A stretch of 64,000 nt of DNA from Micropterix aruncella. Lineage: Eukaryota > Arthropoda > Insecta > Lepidoptera > Micropterigidae. Shown here piece by piece: positions 53,616-64,000 of this stretch (the stretch's first letter is position 1; each line of letters begins with the position of its first letter). The notes beneath the pieces were generated by a model. The model made no database searches and had not been told where the DNA came from. It was given only the letters and a program-made list of their open reading frames with translations. The DNA is taken from the NCBI GenBank assembly GCA_944548615.1, contig OX155964.1, forward strand, positions 18,766,653-18,830,652, given 5' to 3'. The translations under genes were made by a program, and so were the position numbers.

Positions 53616-54710
53616 TAGTCTCAGATGTTTTCCTCATATAATTAAACACATGTTCAAATACAGAAAAAAGTAGTCTCAGATGTTTTCCTTATATAATTAA
53701 ACACATGTTCAAATACAGAAAAAAGTAAGATACAAGTATATTTTTGTTTTGCCCAAAAAATATCCTGGCCTGGCGAGATACAGGTCGCCAAAAATGGCAT
53801 TCCGGAACCATTTTCTCACTTGTGAATTTCGACAAAAAAAATACTCTATCTCTGGAATGGGCCAAGATATTTCTTTGCGGTTTTTTTTTATTTTTGTGTT
53901 TAGAATGATGTACTCGACTTAGGTCGACTTAGGAAATATGTAGGTACCTAACTTTTCTTGTTGCAGCTTTCTAAAAAAATGTAACACTAGTATCAAAATT
54001 TTAGTTTTTTTATGTTGATCTATCTATACTATTTAGTACTACATTTCTTAATAAGGAGAACTTCCACTTTTGAGTTTAACATTTTTTCAGAAAGAATGTA
54101 AAATTTTGACATATTTCATCATTTTCGATGCTCTATCTCTGGATTGGTGCAAGATATTTCGTTGCGGTTTTTTTTACTTTAAAATGATTATTTAGTGCAG
54201 CAAATCCAGATAGAGATAGATAAAGCATCGAAAATGGTAAAATATGTCAACATTTTACATTCTTTTTGATAAATGTTAAACTCAAAAGTGGAAGTTTTCC
54301 TTTTAAAGAAATGTAGTATCGAATAGTGTAGATCAACAGTAAAAAAAATGCGATTAGCGTTTAAAAAAAAACTGATAAAAAAAAACATTTTGTAGAAAGC
54401 TGCAGCAAGAAAAGTGACGCATATATTTCGAAGTCGAGTACATTCGCATTCATATTCGCATTAGAATTAAAAAAACCTTTACGAAATATCTTGCCCCATT
54501 CCAGAGATAGAGCATTTTAAATTTTTTGTCGAAATTCACAAGTGAGAAAATGGTTCCGGAATGCCATTTATGGTGACCTATCTCGGCCCAGGAATTTTTT
54601 TCGGCGAAATAAATATACGTATATCTTACTTGTTTCTGTATTTGAACATACAAGTATACTTATACTGTATTTGAACATACTTTTTTCCATATTTGAACAG
54701 GTGCTCAAGC
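53616..54710. mobile_element. 1.1-kb fold-back element with iterated ends
   Basis: Left arm (53704-54150) and right arm (54205-54650) are inverted copies with moderate divergence, pivoting near 54177. Shared blocks are catgttcaaatacagaa, gtaagata, atggcattccggaaccattt, ctctatctctgga and aaaagtggaagtt. Outside the arms the TGTTCAAATACAG motif repeats: a 55-bp tandem duplication at 53616-53727 on the left, and two more inverted units at 54660-54705 on the right. No coding capacity. Confidence 0.82.
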
Positions 54711-55028
54711 AGGCCTTTCATTTGACCCTAAATACGATATATTTATGTTCATTTATTGATATTTGGACATTTAGACAAATAAATATTTACTTGATATTTG
54801 GATAGTTAAGGTACCCTATGACCAGGGCCGGACTGGGACTTAAAATCGGCCCGGGCGTTTTGAAGCCGGTCGGCCCCTCAGAACAAAAAACGAAGTACAT
54901 ATATATTTTGATATTATTATTAAAGACAAATGTTTCTAATCTATCTAAGTATGTCGTTAAGTTAGTGACTTCCGGAGAAGCTCACTGCTTTCGGCTACAT
55001 TGTCTATTATTTCTTCAGAGTCTAGATT

Positions 55029-55202
55029 TGTTGAATTGTTTCAGTCAGGAAGTTCTGCGTGAATTAAAGTCCTAGCAAAAATGAAAACGGGACGCGATGA
55101 GAGAAAAAACACAGCGACTCAGTTTGAGGTTACAAACATTTTATTGTGACAGTTCTGTGCTAGTGTTGCCAGACTTGCAACGAAAAACCATAATATTCAA
55201 TA
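55029..55202 (-). repeat. copia 3' LTR (element orientation)
   Basis: 174 bp, beginning TGTTGAATTG and ending ATATTCAATA on +. It equals the other LTR except for one missing T in the ATATTCAATA end. One terminal base deviates from the canonical TG...CA. Confidence 0.95.
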
Positions 55203-55214
55203 CTCCCACTTTTT
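55203..55214 (-). other. Polypurine tract
   Basis: On - the bases next to the 3' LTR read aaaaagtgggag, a purine run in the position used to prime plus-strand synthesis. Confidence 0.75.
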
Positions 55215-55305
55215 GTTACAAGTCAATGCCAAAATCAAAATAAAATTGAGAATACAATTAACCAAACAAATTCAAAATTAAGATTAATTCCTTGAATACT
55301 CTACG

Positions 55306-58300
55306 TTAATTATTTGGCATGACATTCATCAAAGTACAAAAATGTTGATGTTTTGGCCTTGATAATGCCTTTGTCATTATATCAGCTGTCTGCTCATCCG
55401 TCTGAACGTATTTTAGCTCAAATATTCCGTCTTCGAATTTCTCTCGGATGAAGTGATATCGCACGTCGATGTGCTTTGTCCTCTTGTGAAATTCCGGGTT
55501 CTTCACAAGTCGAATTGCGCTCCGGTTGTCCATGAAAAATATTGGCACGTCCAATTTCGATTGCTGTAGCTCGCACAACAAATTTTTCAGCCAAACCAAT
55601 TCCTTTATGGCATGTGATGCTGCCATATATTCGGATTCTGTTGTAGACAGTGCAACCGATTTTTGTCGTTCTGATCCCCAACTGATAACGCTTCCTCCGA
55701 ACATGAAAACGTATCCTGACGTCGATCTTCGCGTACTGACGTCTCCGGCGTAATCGGCATCGCTGTATCCACAAAAATGTAAATCGTTTTCTGTCTCGAA
55801 GCGAATTCCCATGTCCACCGTGCCCTTGACATAGGTACTTTAAGATGCGTTTTACTGCATTCACATGGGCTGCAGCTGGTTTTTCCAAATATCTGCTGAC
55901 ACTTCCAACTGCAAAGCTGATATCTGGTCTGGTAGCGACAGCCAAATACATCAGACTTCCAACTGCTTCACGATATGGAAAATCGGTCTCTTCGTCTGTT
56001 TCAAAATCTCCAAGATTCTGAGAAATGTCCAATGGTGTTGACACTGCATTGCAATTCGTCATGTTAAAACGATCAAGTATCTTTCTTGCATATCCCTGTT
56101 GGTGAATGTGAATCGATCCGTCAGATCGCTGATCAATTTCGAGTCCCAAAAAACATTTCAGCTCAAATATTTTTATCTCGAATTCCTTTTTCAAGTGTCC
56201 GATGACTGGAACAATGGCTTCCTGCTTTTCCGCCGCAATCAATCCGTCGTCGACGTAAATTGCCAGAATTAGCATGCCGTTTTCTCCGTTGCAAACGAAA
56301 ACACATGGATCCGATTCACTTGCTTTGAAACCAAATTTGTTGATGAACAAAGTAAACTTTTTGTTCCAACAGCGTGATGCCTGTTTCAAACCATATAAGC
56401 TTTTTGATAGCTTACATACTCGCCCGCTTTCATCATCATATCCAATCGGCTGGCTCATGTAGACATTCTCCTCTAAATCTCCATTTAGAAATGCCGTCTT
56501 GATGTCAAACTGCTTCAACTTCATTTTCTTCGATGTCGCCAACGCCAGGATTGCTCTGATCGATGTGAACTTTACCACCGGGCTGAAAGTTTCGTGGTAA
56601 TCGATGCCATATTGCTGCGTAAATCCCCGCACTACCAATCGCGCCTTGTAGCGATCAATGCTTCCGTCTGGATTCTGCTTGACTTTATAGACCCATCGAT
56701 TATCTATAACTCTTTGATCAACTGGTGCCTTAACCAAAGTCCACGTACGATTTTTAATGAGTGAATCGTACTCCTCGTTCATGGCCTGTTTCCACTGTCG
56801 GTGGTCACTCGATTTAATCGCCTCTTCAAAAGTTCTTGGCTCTTCGGTGACTGCTAACATTGCCGAATGATGTCCCGATGCGAAATATGTCAAACGCTTC
56901 GCTGCTGTAATTGTGTTTCGATCGCGCAAACGCCGATTTATGACATTTTTGTTGTCAAGGTCGCATATCGCACCACGTTCCTCGCGTTCCTCTGGAGTAA
57001 AAAGTTCCTCTACACCCTCATCATTTACATCATCTTTATTTGCGTTTGTATCGCCCGTGCTCTCGATAGTTTTTTCTTCAGCTCCGATGTCCAGTGTGGC
57101 CATGGATTCCTCCAACAAAAATACGACGTCTCGTGAGATTTCGATTTTGCTTGTTTTCGGATTCCAAACTCGATATCCCTTCGAATGGTTGTCGTAACCA
57201 ACGAACATACATTTTTCTGCCTTTGGATCCAACTTCTGCCGTTTTTCCTTTGGAACGTGAATGAACACTTCCGAGCCGAAAATTCGCAGATGATCGACCT
57301 TCGCTTCCTTGTTGTGCCACAATTCATACGGTGATTTGTCCGCGACTGTGCTCGTTCCAGTTCTATTCAGCACATGAACTGCTGAATTTACTGCCTCGGC
57401 CCAAAACTTCTTTTCTATTTGCTTCGACTGAAGCATCGTTCTCGCTGATTCGACGATTGTTCGCATCTCCCGTTCCGCACAGCCGTTTTGCTCAGGCGTG
57501 TATGGTACAGTTCGCTGGTGATGAATACCAACTTCCTCGAAAAATGCTTTCAATTTTCCGTTGACGAACTCTGTGCCGTTGTCGGATCTGAGAATGCGAA
57601 TTTTGTGTCCATATGTCCTCTGAATCAGCTTCACACACTTCTTGATGATGCTTGCTACTTCTGACTTTTGTTTCATGAAGTAGACAAAACGAAAATGTGA
57701 GTAATCATCTTTCAATAGTAAGAAATACTTGGCGCCACCTATCGAATTTTCTTGGAATGGTCCGCACACGTCAGTATGAATGACTTCGCCACACGCTTTC
57801 GACTTCTCACGATTCTTGAAGCTACCTCGATGGTGTTTTCCAAGTACGCATGCTTCACATGTGAAATCTTCATTGATGAATTCAATATTTCGAGTCTGCA
57901 GAAACTTCTTCACATGTATGACGTTTTGATGTCCAAGTCGCTCGTGCCACGAACAAAGCGATCTCTTCTTTATTACTACGTTTGCTGTAGTCTCGATTCG
58001 TGAAATCTGATTCACCTTGAACAGCATCTGGAACAAACCGTTTCTACGAACTCCCACTGCAACTACGTTTCCGTTTTTCAGCAGTTCGCAACGTTTGTTG
58101 TCCATGCTCAGCTGATGTCCATGATCTGTCACCTTTCCTGATGAAAATAAATTCATCTGAAGATCCGGTACGAATAGAACTCCCATGACTCGCTTGCGAA
58201 TCCAATCATTGCCATTGAAAGCGTGAATGCTGATGTCGCCTTTGCCTCGAGCCACAATTCTATCGCCATTACCTATCTTCACTTGTTCGGATATTTCAGT

Positions 58301-59227
58301 GAAATTCTCGAACCAATCGCGCCGGTGACTCATGTGATCAGTTGCCCCTGAATCTAATATCCAAGTGTCTTTGTCTCCACTCGTCGCTGAGTGACAAATG
58401 AACGCGTCGACCGAGCCATCTTCTCGTTTCTCGTCAGAGCTATGCTTCTTCTCTGGGCAGTCCCGCTTCCAGTGACCTCCTTTTCCGCACTTAAAGCACT
58501 TGCCTTTCGGTTTGTCGCTTTTATTCGTCAATTTGTTGTTGCTGTTCGACGAATTTCCCTTTTTGATGTTGTAGGTTTTCTTGGGAAAAGTTCGCTTAGC
58601 TATCAGCGCTTCCACCTCTTCGACTTGTCCCTGCGATTTCAGGCGAAGCTCTTCTGCCATTAATCGCGCTCGCAGATTTGTCAAAGTTTGACTTTCAGAA
58701 CTTGCAGATTCCCATGCACTGTGAAAATGATTGAATTCAGCAGGTAACGTTATTAAAATTTTCGAAATTACCATGGAATCGGATATGGTCTCCTTTTGAC
58801 CTCGCAGCTGTTGCACAATTTCCATTAATTTCGATAAGAACGTCGCAATATCATCTCCTGCCTTCTTCGCATAACTGTAATACTTTTGTTGCAAAAGTAG
58901 TGTGTTTGCCTTCGATGTATGCTCATAGGTTCCTCTGAGCATTTCCCACATCTCGTTTGCTGTCGCACAGGTCATAATTTGCATTACCGCCTGCCTTCTG
59001 CATGCTGTCGAAATGATTCGTCTCGATTTGGCGTCTTTCTTCTTCCAAACGACGATTTTTGTTGCATAGTCCGGCTCTGCAGCCGTTGGCTTCTCTTCGG
59101 CTCCATCGACAATATCGAATAATTCATTGTCCTCCAGAATTTGACGCATTTGGAATTTCCATGTCAGCCAATTGCAAGACTCACCGACACCTTCCAATTT
59201 TTCGATATTTATTCGATCACCTTCCAT
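55306..59227 (-). pseudogene. copia Gag-Pol polyprotein, one frameshift in RNase H
   Basis: A single frame runs from an upstream codon at 59365; the likely start is the Met at 59227 (MEGDRINIEKLEG). Domains from that start: gag, a CCHC knuckle (CFKCGKGGHWKRDC, near 58500-58460), aspartic protease (WILDSGATDHM, near 58360), integrase (GHQNVIHVKKF, HTDVCGPF, ILRSDNGTEFVNG), RT (KARLVVRGFTQQYG, QFDIKTAFLNGDL, ILAIYVDDGLI) and the start of RNase H. Near 55829 four extra bases shift the frame. RNase H continues in the adjacent frame (CGYSDADYAGDVSTRRSTSG, ALSTTESEYMAA) to the stop at 55306. Apart from that break it is complete. Confidence 0.93.
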
Positions 59228-59637
59228 TTCTTCTGTTTTCGAATTGCCGGATTTGAAATTTTCCGAAAAAAACTTTTCAATTTCAATCCAAAAGAAACTC
59301 GCTCCCGAAAACTGCGCGTTGAGAAAAACGTTTTCCTTGTACCACGCGATGATGAAATCACGCACAAAAAACAGCTATCGACGCACCACAGTTTTTCAGA
59401 CAGAAAAATTGCTGATTCTAACCTCAAAAGTAATCGCTGCACCCACTAAAAAATACCGCACAAAACGAAATGACACTTTTGTTTTTGTCCGTTTATCTAA
59501 AATCGCACTAATTCAGTTGAATTATTCCACGCGATTTAAAACGATTCACCAGAATAGTCACTTTCTCCGCTTGCACTATTTCAGTCGCGAAAACCGCGTT
59601 TTCAGCATTTGCACTTTTCTTTACACAGTCGTCGTGA

Positions 59638-59652
59638 GCTGGGCCCATAACC
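59638..59652 (-). other. Primer-binding site for a half initiator-tRNA-Met
   Basis: On -, the bases directly after the 5' LTR read GGTTATGGGCCCAGC. This complements the anticodon stem-loop (CTGGGCCCATAACC) of initiator tRNA-Met rather than a tRNA 3' end. It is the arrangement described for Drosophila copia, where a cleaved tRNA half primes reverse transcription. Confidence 0.88.
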
Positions 59653-59827
59653 TGTTGAATTGTTTCAGTCAGGAAGTTCTGCGTGAATTAAAGTCCTAGC
59701 AAAAATGAAAACGGGACGCGATGAGAGAAAAAACACAGCGACTCAGTTTGAGGTTACAAACATTTTATTGTGACAGTTCTGTGCTAGTGTTGCCAGACTT
59801 GCAACGAAAAACCATAATATTCAATAA
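59653..59827 (-). repeat. copia 5' LTR (element orientation)
   Basis: 175 bp, nearly identical to the other LTR. It should contain the element promoter and poly(A) site; no TATA box stands out. Confidence 0.95.
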
Positions 59828-59832
59828 GATTC

Positions 59833-61380
59833 ATTAAGAGATCTTTTTCTACCGCCATCAACATGAACGAATTTAAATTTTGAGGAGACAAACTGCTCCT
59901 CATACGATTTTTTATAATTTTTATTGTAGAAAAACTCCTTTCACATGCCACCTGGCTTAATGATAATGTAAGGAGAAATGTATAGCCTAGTGCAATAGAC
60001 TTATAAGCACTGCTCAATAGATTAAATCTATGTAAAATTTTGAAATACAAATCGAACAATTTTTACATCCACTACGTATCTCACATGCTTTGAAAGTGTC
60101 ATTACTTGGTTATCCAACGTCGTTTCTACGGTACCTTCATTATCATTATCTTCTATGTACAATGATCTTATAATCTTCCGATTCTGAATTTTTAAGATTA
60201 TCCCAATGCAACGTCAAATTTTCCAATTCAGTCCGCAAATTTTCGCTGGTGGCTTTTTCATCAAATTTCGTCAAGTGTCTGCTTAACTCTTCAAGTTCAC
60301 CAGATTTAAGACCATTTTTTCTTATTTCGGGGAAACGCTTTGGATCGAGGTAAGAAAAATCAGCATATAATTGTTTATTTGCAAGAAATCGGCGATCAAA
60401 AGTTCTTTCAAAAGATCTTTCAGATAGATATCATATTTGCTGAGGAGAACCACGAGCTCAAAAAAGTTGCCGTGGTCTAGTCATGTCCTCGAGACTATAT
60501 GCTGCTTCCAGTTGGTCTCTATAACTCTTTCTCTTCTTTTCCGCACTTGTGCTCGATGTAAGGACATTTGATTGATAAAAATTATACTTTGAACGTCTTT
60601 TTATTGGACCTCAAAATGTAAGCTTCCGCACAAGCACGATGCGTTTCAGTTTTTTCGTGTTCCTCTACTCTGATGTGAACATGTCTCTTATCTTCCATTC
60701 CTCGTAAAAAAGGGTTTGAGCTGGTATCAGAAGTTGTAGAAAATGCTAGGCAAACTGAACAGAACAAAGCAGACTGTTCACTGCTGTAGGTCAGCCACTT
60801 GCGATTGGTTCCGCCTTTACGATTTACAGCTTTCTGTAACACAGGATCAATAATGTCTTGCATAGGATGAAATTTGAAAAAAATCCAGCTGATCGTTTTC
60901 AGGACGTGCAAAATAGTTAAATGAAGAATTTACATTTTCATCTAGTTCCCTATTGGCGTCATTTGCAGAATAATGAGGGACATGCCCATGCTGTTCATAT
61001 TGAAGTTCCACTTCAACTAGAGGTTGTTCGAATTGCTGTTCCTGACTGATTAACTCTTTGTTACGTTCAGGAGGTGATTTGACAGTTGCTTCTTCAGTTA
61101 CCACCACTGCATTAGAAGTAGATGAACCAGTAAAAATATTTGTCAACAAACACTCCATCGGCTTTTTCGAAGCGGTCGATGCGGTCTCGTTCGTGCGTGG
61201 ATTTGCGTGCATACAGCTCGCCTCTCCCCCATCGTACTGGCATGCACTGGCTCCAGCCCGGCCCGCGCCGCTCTGCGCTGCCTCACCGTTCGCGCGTGCG
61301 CATGCATGGCAATATGGCGACGATAGGACCACCGCGCCTGCGGCGCGGCAGCCCATCGTCGACTCCGGCCCATCGGGCAT
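59833..61380 (-). pseudogene. hAT transposase remnant (TTF-type zinc finger to dimerisation domain)
   Basis: On -, the N-terminal frame opens near 61380 with a low-complexity head and an acidic stretch (ELISQEQQFEQPLVEVELQ). A shift near 60877 at an A-run leads into a TTF-type zinc finger (NRKWLTYSSEQSALFCSVC, EEHEKTETHRACAEAYI). The catalytic RNase-H-like middle is missing. After 60330 it reads ELEELSRHLTKFDEK and, to 59840, SLSQVACERSFSTIKIIKNR, the C-terminal dimerisation motif. The copia element splits the last codons; the continuation (EEIIDNVAESSELL) is on the far side, near 55010. Not functional. Confidence 0.82.
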
Positions 61381-61423
61381 TTGCCCGATCTGCCCGTACG
61401 GCCAGTCCGGGCCTGCCTATGAC

Positions 61424-62829
61424 ACTCTGGATGACATAACGATTCTAAGAATACCAAATACTTCTAAATCAGTTCGGACGTTTAGAAGTTATGGTGGAAT
61501 AAAGAAACGGAAAACATACATAGATGAACCCAGAACAAAACACTCATATTTTGTTGATCAGTCGTGTAAAAAGAGCAGAAACGCTAACCTGAGCAATTGC
61601 CATGTAAGCTTTAGAAGAGGCGTTTGCTTAGGCAGACGACACCAGGCTAACTCTCACTCGTCGGCGTTATATTTCATATAAGTAAATGTACTGTGCTTTA
61701 AGTCATGTACATGTTTTTTCTTGTACATAAACGACGAATAATTTATTTTGGTCAATATGAATATAAAGCACAAAGTAAAGCGCTCTTTCGCATTTTATTC
61801 ATAATATCATTTTGAATAAAAACATTCAAAATCGAAATATTTAAAATAACATATCAGCGTTGCCTACATATAATACGCATTTTGGGAGACGGTACTGAGA
61901 TATGTCCCTAGGCCCTAGATTATTTGGTCTTACTATTCCAACATTGCTGTGTTGCAATATAATTATTTTTCTTCAGTATTAAGGGTCTACTCTTTTTTGA
62001 CAGACTATGTTTAATTGAAAAACTTCTGAGACTATGAAGGTAACCCCCTGCCTGAATTGACATGGAACATTGACTTGCATAAATTTGGGAACCCTGTATT
62101 AGTGGATATAATGTGTCATCATAAAATTAAATCAAAATTCTAAAATTCACCTTTGATATATCAATAATCTCTGGCATTTTAAAAATTTCTTGTATAAAAT
62201 AATTTTCCGCTATGGAGTACCTAGACTCGATTAGATTACACAGCGTAATTTTCCAGATATAGGTAATATTGTGTAAATTAATGCGAACTTTGTTTACTAC
62301 TAACACGATATAAATAGGTAGGTATACCTAGATATTATAAATAAAATAAGCAGATAATTTCGGACTTTCTAGAGAAAAAGAAAGAAGTCGGCAATCTTGT
62401 TATCTGTAGGAAATTAACAATCTTGTTATTTCTCGGTGAATCAAACAAGTTGGAATGTACAAGTACTCGTACTGAAGCAGACATTGTAATGAGGTCCGTT
62501 TACTACGGCAGCCTTTAATGAAATCCATCCATTGATAACCACTACAAACTGCCGAAAGAATTTTTGGAGACGGCTAATCATTAGGTGACGAGGTTTTTTT
62601 CGTTACGGAGGGGGGGGGGGAGATAGGGGATCTTCCCATTGATGAATAAACGAAGCGTTGAAATATTTTTTTCTAACCAGCTAAATATTTTTTACGCATT
62701 TTAACCTAAGTATGTAACCTTCAAAACTGTTTTCTTATTAACTAAGTCGAGAGTTAATATAAGAAAAAAAACACTACAAACACGCTTTTATAAATGCACG
62801 TAAAAGCCAAAAAATTCAGTCCTCGGCAC
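61424..62829. other. Intergenic, nothing recognised
   Basis: AT-rich sequence right of the hAT target duplication. A G-run (62610-62621) and the strings tagaggcaatcttgttat/aacaatcttgttat (near 62390-62430, a short direct repeat) are the only features noted. Confidence 0.35.
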
Positions 62830-62864
62830 GTTTCTCACCTTGGCTTGTGGCCAAGGTGAGAAAC
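62830..62864. repeat. Perfect 15-bp hairpin
   Basis: gtttctcaccttggc (62830-62844) and its exact inverse gccaaggtgagaaac (62850-62864) are separated by five bases (ttgtg). No U-run follows in a way that suggests a terminator; function unknown. Confidence 0.85.
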
Positions 62865-63153
62865 GGCTGTATGCTGCCATCTAAAGTCGAGGGCCAGATG
62901 TCATGATGCGTTGCGTAGGTACGTTGCGTATGTAGGACCAGTGTGGCGGCACCGTTACTATTGCACGTGGGATGACGAAGCCCCCATACAAAGGCGACGT
63001 TTGTAAAGTGTGCTACAACACCGTCGTCATCCATTGCCATGGATCGTCATGTGTATAGCCTAAGATCGCTGTTTCCGCAAGAAAACGGGCCATCCATTTC
63101 TATACAACCTAACTGAGAAATCCGGATATAAATAAAATATACACCGTTTTCAG

Positions 63154-63233
63154 CTCGCTGTCTGAGAGTCACCACACAGAAACAATTCGACATTGGCTCA
63201 GTTCGTTGATACGAGACGGAGCACCAAATTCAA
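63154..63233 (+). CDS. Candidate internal exon of an unidentified gene
   Basis: An 80-bp segment lies between a good acceptor (acaccgttttcag) and a donor (A|gtaggtaa). It is open in one phase, reading SLSESHHTETIRHWLSSLIR and then DGAPNS. It is less AT-rich than its surroundings. No neighbouring exon could be found in the window and I do not recognise the protein, so this rests on splice signals and composition only. Confidence 0.33.
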
Positions 63234-64000
63234 GTAGGTAAATGCATCTTGGATATGGGGAAGGGAGTCATGGGAGCTTTCATTCAGGCTTTAGTCATAG
63301 TTTATAAATTACGAAAAGATACACACTTTGGAATACGCCATTTTACATTTATTCGAAGTTATACACATCTTTATTATTTAATATTATTGTAGGTACCTAC
63401 ATATATTTTTTTATGTATAAAGGCAAGGTACATACCATCGCTTTAACTACAAAAATCAAACAGACAAATCACATAAAAACATCAATATATTTTTTAACAC
63501 AATCGTTCAATAAGTTTTTAAAAAACAATCAAACCTTTTTTTAATAATTTGTCAACAATCAATAAGTGTTAACCCAGAAACATTGACACAAGAAACAATG
63601 ACAAGGTTACAAAACACAGAACAAATTTTATTATAGTCGAGAATAATAAAATAGATTTGATAAATAGTAAAATTATATTTTAAAATCTAAGACAGCCTTA
63701 TCGAATTTTTCCAAATTATAGAGATCATGCATGGCTATATTTTTATGCATTTTTAATGCAACCTCTTGAAGTATTTTAATTTCTGATGGCAACAAATACA
63801 AAAATTACTTCTGGTATAAACACAGCCGCACTTTGGGAAATATGATATTATTTTTATTGCCTGTGTTATGTTCATGCAAACCCGAGTGCCTTTCATGGCT
63901 TATCAAATTTGCTTTCGCATAAATTAAGCACTGGTATATGAATTCATATTTAAAAGTGAATACTTTTTTATTTTAAAATGTCGGAGCAAAGTAATCGTCT
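63234..64000. other. Right-edge AT-rich region, nothing recognised
   Basis: A/T-rich sequence with lepidopteran-like taggtacctac strings near 63390 and no supported coding segment. It would be intron if the candidate exon to its left is real. Confidence 0.35.

Larger units (their letters stand above)
55029..59827 (-). mobile_element. Ty1/copia LTR retrotransposon, nearly intact
   Basis: A 4.8-kb element transcribed on -, with LTRs 55029-55202 and 59653-59827, a primer site, a polypurine tract and one polyprotein. The target duplication AGATT is exact (55024-55028 and 59828-59832) and lies in the hAT transposase coding sequence. The LTRs differ by essentially one T, indicating recent insertion. 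Domain order gag, protease, integrase, RT, RNase H places it in Ty1/copia. Confidence 0.96.
54823..61415 (-). mobile_element. hAT element with perfect 8-bp TSD, interrupted by copia
   Basis: The termini CAGGGCCGGACTGGGAC (54823) and, inverted, CAGGCCCGGACTGGCCG (61415) are hAT-like. The flanks CCTATGAC (54815-54822) and CCTATGAC (61416-61423) are an exact 8-bp target duplication. Removing the copia insertion leaves about 1.8 kb. Transposase remnants on - start near 61380. The exact duplication implies a fairly recent insertion. Confidence 0.9.

Noticed and set aside
61058..61681. 207-codon open frame on +
   Set aside because: It is antisense to the hAT transposase head and runs across the hAT end and target duplication into unrelated flank.
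62816..63040. 74-codon open frame on -
   Set aside because: Includes the hairpin sequence, has no motif, and lacks splice or start context.

Overview
The window looks like nuclear DNA of an insect, most likely a moth or butterfly. This is an inference from four things: AT-rich sequence, frequent GTAGGTAC/CTACCTA strings, small genes with GT-AG introns, and a dense, varied set of class I and class II transposons. No bacterial operon structure, rRNA gene or CRISPR array is visible. About four host genes can be supported; most of the remainder is recognisable or suspected transposon sequence.

Host genes. (1) Two C-terminal exons of a TTC39-like tetratricopeptide protein on + (587-4046), separated by an intron that holds a hAT element with a TTAA-type MITE nested in it. 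(2) A complete six-exon gene on - (11917-6194) for a 714-residue SUN-domain nuclear-envelope protein. Its lumenal stalk is a large array of 14-residue, Asn/Gln-rich repeats encoded by a 42-bp minisatellite inside one exon. (3) A complete five-exon gene on - (20805-16961) for a 292-residue mitochondrial carrier of the SLC25A38 (glycine carrier) type, with a 767-bp fold-back element in its largest intron. (4) A putative two-exon gene on - (22992-22514) for an unrecognised 62-residue acidic protein. A single candidate exon (63154-63233) may belong to a gene running past the right edge.

Transposon landscape, left to right: non-LTR fragments at the left edge; a hAT element at 2.2-3.8 kb; a perfect 90-bp inverted repeat just upstream of a SUN splice acceptor; two copies of a PD-(D/E)XK-like coding repeat (7.3-8.0 kb on +, 14.7-15.2 kb on -); four or five members of one TTAA-flanked MITE family; several long fold-back elements; a PIF/Harbinger-like remnant with the start of a MADF domain (29.0-29.5 kb); a 231-bp tandem duplication (31.0-31.5 kb); a GC-rich tandem repeat of unknown class (32.1-33.5 kb); and a 2.46-kb TA-flanked element full of iterated GGGGACARTTGATAC motifs (34.4-36.8 kb).

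From 43.7 kb the window is almost entirely transposon: a hAT deletion derivative; an element carrying an apparently intact spliced SWIM/YqaJ nuclease gene convergent with a broken THAP-domain gene; a nearly full-length non-LTR retrotransposon with a PHD plus baculovirus-FP-like ORF1 and a frameshifted EN/RT ORF2; a 1.1-kb fold-back; and a hAT element (perfect 8-bp target duplication) into which a nearly intact Ty1/copia element (5-bp target duplication, near-identical LTRs, half-tRNA-iMet primer site) has jumped.

The host genes do not form a pathway. The window is better read as gene islands in a transposon-rich region where several insertions sit in introns, one of them within 20 nt of a splice acceptor.
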